Source of the DNA: Porphyra umbilicalis
Taxonomy: Eukaryota > Rhodophyta > Bangiophyceae > Bangiales > Bangiaceae
NCBI GenBank assembly: GCA_002049455.2
Contig: KV919278.1
Coordinates: 1 to 32,704 of the forward strand
DNA: 32,704 bases
Direction: 5' to 3'
Below the pieces are notes generated by a model that saw nothing but the letters and a program-made list of their open reading frames with translations, had not been told where the DNA came from and searched no databases. Positions 10,026-20,255 of this stretch are shown here, piece after piece. The first letter of the stretch is position 1. Each line of letters starts with the position of its first letter. Made by a program: the position numbers and the translations under genes.

Positions 10026-11494
10026 TCCCCAGCAATCAACTCGCCGCACTTCCCCCCTCGTGCCCCTTCTCGCTCACGTCCAGACCACATCCGTTCCGAC
10101 CTCCTGCCCCTCGCTCACTGCCGCACCTTTCCCCACCGACGCCGCTGTGCTCCTCCGCGTTCACCGCTATCAACACCCACAGTCATCGCCGCTCCCCCCC
10201 GTCGTAAAACACGTGCCTCCACCATACTGTCCTCTCGTCCACTGCTGCCGTCCGAGATGCAGGAAGGCTCACTCGGCAGCACGGTAACCAGAGTGCGTGA
10301 GTGTCGAGCAGAGGAGGATGACGGCCATGGAGGAGTCAGCCAAGAAAAGGACAGCTCTGTGAGTTGTGTCGTTTGCTCTTGTAGAGCTCGCCCCTCTTCT
10401 GTACTGTAGCTTCCAATCCAGACCAGCGCCCCTCTCCTTGCCCTCGGCCGGGCCGTACGACAGGCACTGCTAGGTGCCCCATGTTTGAAAAAGCAAACAC
10501 CGAACGTCGGCATCAAAAACTTCTGTAGTTTGACTGCCGTCGATGGCAGGACGCTCTCATTAAGCTCCAGGAACGCCATTTCATTCGGACTTGGAGCTGC
10601 CCAGGCACTCGAGGCTTGACTTGTCTGAGAGACTTGATGACCTAGACACAAGAGGGACTCTGATTGGCCATATTGGTCGCTGTCAAGAACTGGGACTGTG
10701 ATGGAAATCGGCTTCGAGCCCGGACGGCTGTGTTGAACGCTCTCACAGCGGCCTGAACAGGCACCCCTCTGACAGAACGCAGTGGGCGGATTGTGAATTT
10801 TTGGGACCAGAACCCGGGAATGTCCGGCGTTCGTTCGTCGGACGAACACTCGAAGGACGACCACAAGACTCTGTGCCGTTCGGGTTCGTCCGGGGCAGTT
10901 CGGGTTTCGTCTGAGGGCACCAGGTATCTGACCATCGTGGCAAGACTCGGTCGTCTTTCCACCTCCGCGGGCGGACCGTCTGTGACGGTGGCGTGTCCGA
11001 GACCTCTGCTTTGGCGCCTTGCGGCGCCTTCCACAGTGATCTGCTGCTCCGTTCACCCAAATCTAGCAATCGGCGATTGGTACAAGCTCATTGTTGAACT
11101 TGAAAGACCATTACTTCTGAACCCAGACTACATTTGCATCAATGGCCAATGTACTGTGTTCACCCTTGTACTGGCGCTTCCCTCGAGTTCGCAGGCGCGT
11201 CGGTGCGCCTGTGTTGCTCAGGGTTGTCGAGTCAGGACTGGAATGGTACTCTTCTGCCTCCTACGAAAAACTCTCGACCAGGGAGGCACAGTCTGTACCC
11301 GGCTATGTGTGTGAACTGGCCTGCATGATTCGTGGACTTGAACAGGAGCGCGACACCTCGGGCGGTTGTCCGAGTGGCACTGACAAGTGCGGCTCAAAGG
11401 CGAAGATCGCATCCACTCATGTCTAAGTTCTTAATGTAGTCGACAGCAATGACACGAGATATACACTTATCGAGTCAGTTGGCGTGCAGATAAG
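10026..11494. other. Intergenic, no supported gene
   Basis: No conserved domain or codon bias is visible. A plus-strand frame at 11,142-11,426 gives a 94-residue peptide of non-repetitive composition (it includes GLEWYSSASYEKLS) that might be a gene or transposon fragment; I do not recognise it. The perfect palindrome GTTCGTC-G-GACGAAC lies at 10,833-10,847. Confidence 0.35.
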
Positions 11495-11639
11495 ATGAAT
11501 CATCTCACTCATTACTTTGATGACAGGGCAGTTCATAGGTCAAAGTTGTTTTCGATTGGATCAAACGTATTTGGCCCGGCACGAAAAACTCAGTGGCCCT
11601 TCCCCACCCCCTCCTTGTCCGACACCCCCGCATTGCTGG

Positions 11640-12881
11640 TGGGCCGACGCGCGGCGGCGCCACCTCAGGGGCGGTCGTCAGCCGCCAGAGTTCGTACGCG
11701 CGACGCCCGCCGCCCCAGCGGCTCGCCGCGGGACACCCGCCCGCACGCCATCAGCGCCGGTGGGGGTCACTCCGCCGCCCGCCCCTCCCACCGCCGCCGG
11801 TCTGGGGCGCGCGCGACACCCCCCCAGCGCGTGCCGCCATCCACGAGGGGGGCACGACCCGCGCGGGAACCCCCCCCTGCCGCCGCCCTCGCCACACCCC
11901 CCCCCCCCCCCCCCCCCCCTGTCGAGTGGCCCCCCGTCGCGTCGTGGCGGCGGCCGCGTCGCCGTGCCGCGCCCCGCGTGTCCGCCGTTGGCGGCGCGCC
12001 CGCGTGGCGACCGCCCTCGTGCCGTACCCCCGCCGCCGCCGCCGCCGCCGCTGCAGCCGCCGCCGCTGCCGCCGCCGCTGCCGCTGCCGCTGCCGCTGCC
12101 GCTGACGCGCCGGCCGCGGCGGCACGGCGGCGCCGACGACCGCCGTCGGGCGGCGGCGGTCCCCGCTTGGCCGCGCCTCGGCGGCCGGCGCGCGGACGCG
12201 ACCACGCGAGTCGCGCCGAGATTTGGGGGCGCCCGCCCGCGACCGTCGGGTGGGAGGGCGGAGATACCGTTGCTCGCGTGGAAAGGGGGGAGGCGGGGGG
12301 GGGGGGGGGGTGCGCACCAGCGCGCCAGCGTGGTGTGTTGGTTGCCAGACCAGACGGGTGGGCGTGGGCGTGGTCGCCGCGGCAGGTCACGGCGGGGGAG
12401 CGCCGGGGGGGGGGCACGCGGGGGCGCGACACCCACAGCGCGGGGGGGAGGCGCGCCCCCCAACCCCCTCGCGGCGCCGACCGCGCGCCGCGCGGCGCGG
12501 CGCGCCGACCAGGCGCGCGTGCCGCCGGCCCGGCGGCGCGCGGCGAGATTGCGGCGCGGGGTTTGCGGCGTTGCGGGTGCCGCCGGGGGTGCGCGCGGGG
12601 GGGGGGGGTGGCGGGGGTTGCGCGCGTGGCGCGCCCGACGCCGCCCCCCGCTCCCGAGTGCCCTTTGCAGCGGGCAACGGGGGTTGGTTGCACGCACGCA
12701 GCCGACCCGCGGGCGGGGCGGGCCGCGGCACCCCCCCCCCTGCAACGCGGACGGGCGACCGCCGTCGCCACCCGCGGCGCACTCCGACGGCGCGGGTGGT
12801 TTGGTGTGGCGGTCGCGTCGCCGGTCCGTCCTCTCCCCCCCCGCCCCCCATTGTCCCCTTTTGCCGCCCTTCTTTACCCCC
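11640..12881. other. Low-complexity GC-rich tract upstream of kinase
   Basis: This stretch is built from poly-C and poly-G runs and GCC/GCG trinucleotides. All six frames are open for long distances simply because stop codons are AT-rich, and the translations are Pro, Arg, Ala or Gly repeats. A (CCGCTG)n hexanucleotide tract occupies roughly 12,062-12,105. Bases 12,830-12,881 are C/T-rich and may be part of the kinase promoter or leader. A divergent minus-strand gene starting at ATG 12,771 is conceivable but cannot be supported. Confidence 0.4.
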
Positions 12882-12922
12882 TCCCCCCCCCCCCCCACCC
12901 CCCGACCCGCCCCGCCAGTGCC
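12882..12922 (+). promoter_or_regulatory. C-rich leader before kinase start
   Basis: A C run at 12,882-12,896 and further C-rich sequence lead to AGTGCC-ATGG at 12,923, a good eukaryotic start context. The same design, a long C run followed by CGACCC-type sequence and then ATGG, precedes the next plus-strand gene at 18,401. Whether it acts in transcription or in the mRNA leader is unknown. Confidence 0.4.
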
Positions 12923-15900
12923 ATGGCCGGCGGCGGCCTCGGGCGCTCCCGCCCGTCGCCCGCCACGCTCGCGCGGCGGCTGCCCGTCCGCACGAGTGGC
13001 CACCTGGTCGTGCGGCGGACGCACGCGGGCCTCCACGGCTGGGCCGCCCGCCCGTACGCGGCGTGGGCGGAGCTCCGCGGCAACGTCTTATTGCTCTACG
13101 CGACTGAGGGGGGGGGGGGGGGGGGGGGACAAGCCCGCCCCGCCGCCGTCGGCCGCGGCCGCGGCGGCGGCGCGGAGGGGAGCGCTACTCGCCGCCGCCG
13201 CCGCCGCCGCCGCCAGTGGTGGCGGCGCCGGCAGCGACGGCGGTGCCGCCGCGGCGTCGTGCCTCGACCTGCCGGCGGTGGCGCAAGTCGGGGGCTCCCT
13301 ACTCGCCGTGTCGGGCGGCTTTGGCGGCGCCCGCGACGCGGCGGCGGCGGCAGCGGCGGCGGCGCGCGAGCCGACGCTCGCCGTGTGCCTCGCGGGCGCG
13401 GCGTTGCGGGAGGGGGGGGACGCCCCCGCCAACAAGCGGGAGGGCGCGTTGGGGGGGGGGGGGGGTGGGGGCTCCGCCACGCGTTCCGCCGCGGCCGCGC
13501 CCGCCGGGGGGGGGGGGGGGGGGGGGGGAGCGGGAGCCGTCGACGGGGCGCCGCCGGTCGGTGGGGGTCGACGCGGGGAGGGAGGAGGGGGGGGGGTCAC
13601 CCTGACGCTGCGGCTGGCCGACCAGCACCGGCCCCGCCGGCCGGGCGTGGCGGGCTTTGGCGACGGCGCCGGCGCGGGTGGGGGCGGGGGGTTGGGTGGC
13701 GGCAGCGGCGGCGGTAGCGGCGGCGGCGGCGGCGGTGGTGGTGGCGGCGGTGGCGGCGGCAGCCGCTGGGCCGACCTCTCTGCCGTCGACCTGTCGCTGA
13801 CCTTTGCGTCGGAACTCCGCGCCTTTGGCTGGGCCGCCGCCCTCCGCGCCGCGCTCGCGCCGACGGCCGTCTCCATGGCCGACTTTTACGTCGAGTGCCC
13901 GATCGGCCGCGGCGGCGACGGCCGCGTCTTCCTCGTGCGCCACCGGCTGACGCGCGAGCCGATGGCCATGAAGGTGATGCCCAAGCCCGACGCGTCGGAC
14001 GAGGTGGCGGTGCGGCGCGCCCTCGACGAGCGCCTCATCCTGCAATACGTGGCGCGCGGTCACCCCCACCTGGTGACGCTGCGCTACGCGTTTCAGACCG
14101 ACCACCAGCTGTTTTTGCTGACGGAATTTTGCGAGGGCGGCGACTTGGCCAGCCTCCTCGCCAAACAGCCGCGGCAGCGGCTGAGCGAAGGCGCGACGCG
14201 CCTCGTCCTCTCCCAACTCCTAGCCGCGCTGTCTGCCCTCCACGCGGCCGGCGTGGTGTACCGGGACCTCAAGGGCGCCAACGTGCTGCTGCACAAGGAC
14301 GGGCGGCTGCGGTTGATTGATTTTGGGTTGGCCAAACTCCTCCCGGGCGGCGCGCGCGGGCGGACAACCTCCTTTTGTGGCACCCGCGACTACCTGCCGC
14401 CGGCGGTCGTTGCGCGCCGCGCGTATGGGGTGGAGGAGGACGCCTTTTGTCTCGGCGTCCTCGGCTACCAGTGCCTCACGGGGCGCGTGCCGTTTCCGGG
14501 GGGGGGGGGTTGACCCGCGAGGCGCTCTACGGCCGCATCCTCACCGCCCCGATTCCGTGGCCGTCGTGCCTCTCGCCGGCGGCCGTGTCGCTCCTGGGGG
14601 GGCTCCTCCAGCGGGACGCGGAGCGGCGGCTGACGCTCGCCGCCGCGCGGTCGCACCCGTTTTTTGGGGGCGTCGACTGGGCGCCGCTCGACCTCGACGG
14701 CGCGGCGGCGGTGCCGCCGCCGCCGCTGCCGACGGGCGCCCCGGCGGCTGCGGCGGCTGCCGCCGCCGCCACGGCGGCCACGTCGATCCGCCGCGCGGTG
14801 AGTGAGCGCGCCGGCCGCGTCACGACGGCGCTCCCGGCCGACGCGGCCGCGGCGGGTGCGGCGGCGGCCAGCGGCGCCGCGTCGCCGCCCGCCCCGCCGC
14901 CGCCACCGGGGACCCCCCCCCCCCCGTCGCCCGCGCGGCGGCCGCGCACCGCCCACCGCGCCGTCTCCTCCACCTCCATCCGCCGCTCGGCGAGCGACGG
15001 CTCGGCGGTGACGGTCGGCGAGGCGGGCGCGGCGGCCGCCGGTCCCGCCGCGGCTGACGGCGACGCGTCGACGAGCGGCGACGCGGAGGACGCGCCGTGG
15101 GCGGCCGAGTGCGCCCTCTCTGCGAGCATCGTGTCGCGGAGTACCGGCGGGGAGGGGGGGTCGTGCGTGCTCGCCCCGCCGGCGCCGCCGTCGCCGCGTG
15201 GCGCCCCCCCCCCGGCCGCCGCGACTGTGTCGACTTGTCCTCCTTTGCGGTCGTCAAGTACGCGCACCTGCGCGTCGACGCGGAGGAGTCGTGGCGGGTG
15301 TCGGAGGAAAAGGCGCGGCGGCGGGCGCGGCTCGCGCGCGGGCGCGTGCGCCACGCTGAATTTATCGGCTACGAGTACGCGTCGACGCGGGCGGCCGACT
15401 GGTGGCCAGAGCAGCGCACGCCGCTGCAGGTGGCGCTCGGCGTGGGGGGGGGGGGGCGGGGGGGGTGGGGGGGGGGGCTGCCTCACCGCCGCCAATGTGG
15501 CTGCCGCGATGCGCTCGCGCGCGCTCGCGGCGGGTGCCGCGCGGGCGGGGGGGGGGGGGGGGCACCCGCGCCTCCCCCGCGCCGATAGTGACCTGGGGGG
15601 GGGGGCAACCCCACGTCGGCGGTCGGCGGGGGGGGGCGCCGGCGCCCGCGCTGCGGCGCGTCGTGACCATGGCCGCCGCCGTCGGCACGGCGCCGCCGCC
15701 AGGCGCCCGCGGCGGTCGTGGCGCCGGCGCCGGCGCCGGCGCCGGCGCGTCGGCCGCCCTCCCCGGCGCGCCCCGCAAGGGCGGGTGTGGGTCGGCGCCC
15801 CCGTCCGACGCGTCGTCCTCGTGTGGCCCCGACAGCCTCCTCGCCGGCGCGCACGCGTCGCCCGTGTCGGAGCGCCTGAGCGACGGCGGGCCCGCCGCCG

Positions 15901-15966
15901 TCGGGCCCGTCGACGGGCAGCTGCTGCCGCGGGGGATGGGGCGGGGGTGGCGGCGGGGGGGGGTGA
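12923..15966 (+). CDS. PH-domain AGC protein kinase, AKT-like layout
   Basis: This is a predicted Ser/Thr kinase with an N-terminal pleckstrin-homology (PH) domain. The PH start is SGHLVVRRTHAGLHGW with AELRGNVLLLY, and its last helix is LTFASELRAFGWAAAL; a large Gly/Ala-rich insertion separates them. The kinase domain begins near 13,875 with loop GRGGDG and Lys in MAMKVM. It continues with catalytic loop YRDLKGANVLL, IDFGLAKLL, activation loop TTSFCGTRDYLPP and DAFCLG. After HPFFGGVDWAPL, a long disordered tail has two SIRR-Ser motifs. It ends in FIGYEYAST, which fits the AGC hydrophobic motif with Glu at the phospho-site. The APE glutamate is replaced (LPPAV). The frame changes at G runs 13,108-13,128 and 14,498-14,509, near the C run at 15,204-15,213 and again after 15,444, so assembly errors or unstable tracts split the gene. 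The end at TGA 15,964 is inferred. AGC family membership is firm; AKT orthology is not. Confidence 0.85.
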
Positions 15967-16036
15967 CGCGCGCCGCCCCGCCCGCGCGCGGGGCGGCCGG
16001 TGGGGGGGGGAGGGAAGGTGCTTTGTGTTTGGCTGG

Positions 16037-16061
16037 TTTTTTTCTTGTTTTTTTTTTTTTT
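16037..16061 (+). other. T-rich tract in kinase 3' region
   Basis: T7, then CTTG, then T14 begins about 70 bp after the proposed kinase stop. Similar T runs follow the stop codons of three other genes in the window. A role in 3'-end formation is inferred; no AATAAA-type signal is obvious nearby. Confidence 0.45.
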
Positions 16062-16155
16062 GCTTTGGGGGGGGGACGGCGCGTCGACGGCGGTCGAGCG
16101 CGGCCGTCTTGCGGCCGGCGCTCGGGTGGGGGACCCTGCGTGCTCCTTTTTCGGC

Positions 16156-16485
16156 ATGCATCAACGCGTAGCGCATTTCGACCATTGGCCGCCGCTGCCC
16201 CGCACGCCGCCGCCGCCGGCCGGCGCCCCCGCCCGCGCCGCCGGCCCGCCGGTCCGGCGCGGCGCAGCGGTGCGGCGGCGCTCCGACGCCCGGCGGCCGC
16301 GGTTTGCAGACACGCCGCTGCGCGAGGGCGCGCGCACCCAGACGCGCGCTGCACGCGGCGCCTTGTACGCCCGCGCCCCCCGCGCGGGCGCCCCGCCCCC
16401 CGCGTCGGGCGCTCGCGGCGGCCCCCGCGTCGGCGGTGGGGGCGCCGCCCCCCGCGCGCGGCGCGGACAGCGGCTCGTCCCGTGA
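16156..16485 (+). CDS. Possible small Arg/Pro/Ala-rich protein
   Basis: ATG 16,156 opens a 109-codon frame with strong G/C at third positions and some non-repetitive sequence (MHQRVAHFDHW, RFADTPLREGARTQ). I do not recognise it. It follows the kinase T tract by about 95 bp, and another T run lies 350 bp downstream. The opposite strand is also open across this stretch, with an Ala-rich translation from ATG 16,602. The composition alone could produce either frame. Treat it as a weak candidate. Confidence 0.2.
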   Translation: MHQRVAHFDHWPPLPRTPPPPAGAPARAAGPPVRRGAAVRRRSDARRPRFADTPLREGARTQTRAARGALYARAPRAGAPPPASGARGGPRVGGGGAAPRARRGQRLVP

Positions 16486-18345
16486 TCCGCCGCGTCGGGC
16501 GGCGGCGGCCGCGGCCGCGCGACGCGCGGCGGCGGCGCGGCGGGCGGCTGACGCGGCGCTCCCGTCCATGGGCGCCCCCGCCGGGGGGTTGGGGGCCCCC
16601 ACGGGACGCGCGAAGGGCCGTACACGTACGGGGGGTCACGCGTGCGCCCACAGTCGGTCGCGCCGGCGCTCGACGGCTCGGCCGCGCGCGGCGCGGTGTG
16701 CCGACGGGGGGGCAACGTCAAGCGCCGTTTTTAGTGTTGTCATTCAGTGCCCAAGAAAATTTCTGACACCCTGTATTTCCCTGGACTTTAGTCTAGGGTA
16801 CTTATCAACATGCGCATGGGGTCACACACATAACTTTTTTTTTTCTCCAGTGCACGCGCGGGAGTACTTGCGGTTGGCCCCGTGTGCACACCTTTTCGGG
16901 CGGTACGCAGTGTATCGATCACTGCTGCGGGTCCTTTGGGCATGGTTCGGTGCGCAACATGCGTCCAGCACTTTCTGTAGCTTTTCTCGTTTGTAGCATG
17001 TCAGCCGCGGTCATACGGACGCCGTACGTCGCTTTTCGTAGGATGTCCGGGTCAGTTGCCTCAGAATGAGGGTGGTGCGTTCAGACCCCCGGAAACGTCG
17101 ATCTGGTCAGACGCGTCGACTGTATTTTGTGGTTAAGTCCGGCGATGGCGCTCCACGGGACAACCAAGGCACATTCTGTTCGAATTTTCAAGCAGACGCT
17201 CGCGACCCATTGTCCTGGAGGAGAGGGCTCTCGGACGGCAGGCGGGAGCTGCCGACGGCCGCACCACCGCTGTCATCGGGGTCACCACCGCGGCGGCCCC
17301 ACACGCCCGACACACCCCTCGCGCGCGCGTCCGTACGCGACCGCCCGCGACCAACACAGCCGGGGCGCGGTCGGCCGCCGCGTCGACGAGGCGACCAGCC
17401 CCACCCACCCCCCCGCGCGCGCGTGTGGGTGTCCCCGCCGGCGGCCGCACCGCCCGTCGCGCGCGATGTGGCATGGTCCGAGGCGCCGCCGCCCCCGCGC
17501 CGACGCGGCGGCAGCGTTGACGGGGGCCCCGCCCGTTGCGGTGCCCCCCCACTCCTCGCCCCCGCCACTGTCTGATGGGGGACGAGCTCCGCCGCCGTTG
17601 GGAGCGGGGAAGGGCGCCGGCAGCGCCACCGCCGCCTCCCCTGCCGCGGCTGCCGCCGCTGTCGCGCCCGCCATCGCCGCGACTGCGACGGGTGGTGGCT
17701 GCGACGGCGGCGGCGGCGGCGGCGGGCTGTGGTCCTGGCCCCACCGTCGCCGCTGCCGCCGCTAGCGGGCGTGCGCACCGCCGCCGACGCGCCGGCGGCG
17801 GACGGCGGCGCGGAGTTTGACGGCGGCCTGCCTGCGGCAGCGGCGGCGGCGCCCAACTGCCGCGGCCGTGGCGACCGGGACGGGTGCGACGGTAGGCCGG
17901 CGGCGGTGTGCACGTCTGGAGGTGCGGGGATATTCGTTTGCTTGTCTCTGGGGGGGGAGGCGCGGCGGTGACGGCGGCGGCGTGGGCGGCGGCGGCGGCG
18001 GTGCTTGTTGGCGGTGGCTTGTTTGCCGAGGATGCGCGGCCGCGCGAGGGGGGTGGTTCGCGTGGGCTGGTCGTCGGCGGCTGCTTCGCACGTTGTAAAG
18101 AAGTCCAGGGTATTTCCGCGAACGCGTTTTCAGTTGACGGATATTTGTTTGATATCGGATCAAAGGGCGCAAGTCGTGTCGCCGCCGTCCGCGCCAACAC
18201 CGTCGGCGCGGGCACACCCCCTCGCCGCCGCCTGCGTCGAGCCAGCGCCCCCCCCCCCCCCCGCCCCCCCCCCGACACTGCCTGCCTCCCCCCCCCCCTC
18301 TCCCTTTCTCACAGCACCGTTCACTCGGCGCGCACCCGACGCCCT
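16486..18345. other. Intergenic, mixed AT-rich and GC-rich
   Basis: Bases 16,735-17,190 drop sharply in GC and look like a boundary between genes. They contain ACATAAC, T10, then CTCCAG at 16,828-16,850, the form of a branch point, polypyrimidine tract and 3' splice site. Bases 17,200-17,900 return to GC-rich, six-frame-open sequence. Bases 18,090-18,180 are again lower in GC and probably belong to the promoter of the gene at 18,401. No frame has motif support. Confidence 0.35.
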
Positions 18346-18370
18346 CCCCCCCCCCCCCCCCCCCCCCCCC
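18346..18370 (+). promoter_or_regulatory. C25 run in leader of RD-rich gene
   Basis: Twenty-five uninterrupted C residues end 30 bp before ATG 18,401, followed by GCCC repeats and CGACCCCGCGG. The arrangement parallels the C-rich leader of the kinase. Its length is likely to be unreliable in assembly. Confidence 0.4.
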
Positions 18371-18400
18371 GCCCGCCCGCCCGACCCCGCGGCCACGGCC

Positions 18401-19806
18401 ATGGGCGCCCGCCGCAGCGGCGGCGGCGGCGGCGCCCCCGTCGACGGCGCGGCGGTGGCGGCGGGGACCCCCCCCCCCGGGACCGCCGCGACCGCGACGG
18501 CGGCGGCAGCCGCCACCGTCGCAGCAGCCGCCCCGCCACGGAGCGCCGCCCGTCGTCGCGTCCCGCCGCCGACGGCGACGGCGGCGGGCGGCGGCGGCGG
18601 CGACACTCGTCCCCGTCGGGCGCGGCGGCTGCTGCTGCCGGCGGCGGGGGGGCGGCAGAGGAGCGCCGCCGCCGCCGCCGGCGGGAGCGGGAGCGGGAGC
18701 GGGAGCGCCACGCCAATGGCGGGGGGGGGGGCACCCCGACGGCGGCGGTGGTGGCGGCAACGGCGGCGGCGGCGGCGACGACGCTGCCGCCGCCGCCGCC
18801 GCCGACGGCGGCGGCAACGGCGGCGGCGACGGCGGCGCGCCGTCACGCCGCGGCTCATCACACAAGCGGGACGGGTCGGCGCGCCAGCGGGACGCGCCGT
18901 TGCGCCAGCGGGACGGCTCGGCGCGCGCGCGCGACGGGGCGTTGCGCGAGCGGGACGGCTCGTCGCGCAAGCGCGATCGGGAGCGGGTCCGCGACGCGGG
19001 CCGCCGCCGCCGGGAGCGCTCCCGCTCCGCCGCCGACCGCGGGGGTGGCGGCGGAGGCGACGGCGGCGCCGACGAGGCGGGGCGGTCGTCCAAGCGCCGC
19101 CGGCGGGAGCGGCCGGTGGCGGCAGCGGCGGGGGCGTCGGACGGGGGCGCGGCGGTGACGCCCGCCGCCGACGGGCGTCGCGGTGGCGCCAGCCGCCGCC
19201 GCCCCCCGCCGACCCCCCTCCCGTATGACCGGTTTGGTGGGGGTGGCGGCGGCGGCGGGGCGGTCCTCCCACCCCCCGCCGCCGACGTGGACGCGACCGC
19301 CCTCCCCGTCCACGCCACTGACGGCGCCGCCGCCGGCGCGGAGGAGGAGGAGGAGGAGGTGTGGCTGCTGACGGTCCCCCCAGGCGTGGACGTTGGCCGC
19401 TGGGTCGGCCTGCCCCTCGACTTGCGGGGCGGCGGGCGCGTCGGGGACGCCGTCGGCCTCCGCGACGTGGGGGGCGAGTGGGGGGGGGGGGGCGCCGTCG
19501 CCTCGGCGGTGGGGGCGGGCCGCCACGCGGCGCTCGCCGTCTCCCGGCTGGGGGGGGGGGGACGGGGGGGTCCTCGACGCCTATGTCATGGACCCACCCC
19601 GCCGGGGTGCGGCGGGCAGCCGCTCGGCGGGTGCGGCGGCGGCGGCGGTGGCGGCGGCGGCGGCGGCGGCGGTGGCGGGGGTGCCCGTCGCGGCGTACCC
19701 GCCGCAGGTGGCGGGCCTCCGCGGCGCCTACGTGCCCGTGGGCGCGGCGGGGCCCGGGGGGGGGGGGCGCCTCCCCGACAGCCGCTTTGTGTCGGCGGGC
19801 GCCTAG
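18401..19806 (+). CDS. RD/RE-rich protein, possible RPA34/CAST-like C-terminus
   Basis: The start ATG 18,401 (GGCCATGG) has a strong Kozak context. After a short Gly/Ala segment come Arg-Asp, Ser-Arg and RERERERER stretches, then six heptads of the xRDGSxR type, which suggest a nuclear, disordered region. A Pro/Gly linker leads to EEEEEEVWLLTVPPGVDV and GLPLDL. The last block is VAAYPPQVAGLRGAYVPVG and the stop is 19,804-19,806. The WL-x-x-P-x-G opening and the closing PPQ-x-x-GLR-x-x-Y-x-P-x-G resemble the dimerisation domain of RNA polymerase I subunit RPA34.5/CAST (PAF49). In animals the charged tail lies after that domain, while here it lies before it, so the assignment is tentative. The frame must switch at C11 (18,468-18,478), G11 (18,721-18,731) and G12 (19,550-19,561). 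That it is a gene is fairly sure; its function is a guess. Confidence 0.65.
18864..18989 (+). repeat. 21-bp (heptad) repeat inside RD-rich gene
   Basis: Six 21-bp units encode KRDGSAR, QRDAPLR, QRDGSAR, ARDGALR, ERDGSSR and KRDRERV. Units alternate between GSAR-like and xxLR-like endings, so the older unit may be 14 residues. The repeat stays in frame and adds alternating charge. It resembles RD/RS tracts of RNA-processing and transcription proteins. Confidence 0.8.
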
Positions 19807-20254
19807 CGGGGGCGTCGGCGCCACCGTGCAATGGTGGGGGGCGGGCGGCGCGTCGCCCTGGCGGGGAGGGGGGTCGGCTGACGGCGGGCGCGGCGGGGTG
19901 GTGGGTCTTTTTTTCTTGGGTGTGGCCGCCTGCAGGCGGGAGCGCGGCGGGCGGGCGGCCCGCCCCGATGCGGGGGCCCAGGTAGGGGCGTGCCGGTCGG
20001 GGCGACAGGGGGCACCATGACACCGCGTGGCACGTCCCCCCGCTCATCACAAACAGCCCGTCGACACACCGCGCGCAGCGGGAGACGCCAAGAAAATCGA
20101 GGAAAAGGCCCTTGGCGACATGTGTAGGGCGCGGCCGACGCTGCGGGGACGACGCTCACACCAGCGCACGCCGACGCGGTGGCGCCACAGAAAAAAAAAA
20201 AAATGGTATGCGCGCAGCCCTCGCGCAACAAGAAATCTATACAGGTGCGTCCCC

Positions 20255-20255
<1 letters not shown>
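19807..20255. other. Convergent intergenic region with two T-rich tracts
   Basis: This stretch lies between the stops of two convergent genes. T7 at 19,908-19,914 lies about 100 bp after the plus-strand stop. A13 at 20,191-20,203 is T13 on the minus strand, about 83 bp after the zinc-finger stop. Both fit the window-wide pattern of T-rich 3' regions. No gene is seen. Confidence 0.45.

Noticed and set aside
11767..12771. Divergent poly-Ala gene starting at ATG 12,771
   Set aside because: Only trinucleotide-repeat translation is seen, with no domain, and equivalent frames exist on the other strand.
11678..13036. Long minus-strand frame of 452 codons
   Set aside because: It overlaps the kinase PH-domain start and consists of Gly/Arg/Pro repeats. 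In sequence this GC-rich, stop codons are rare in every frame.
14527..16602. Minus-strand frame of 691 codons
   Set aside because: It lies antisense to the kinase domain and tail. Translations are Ala/Arg/Pro repeats without any motif, whereas the plus strand has clear kinase motifs.
17133..18278. Minus-strand frame of 381 codons
   Set aside because: It contains one non-repetitive patch (LAPFDPISNKYPSTENAFAE), but the plus strand over the same bases looks equally coding. No motif separates them and the area fits a promoter region.
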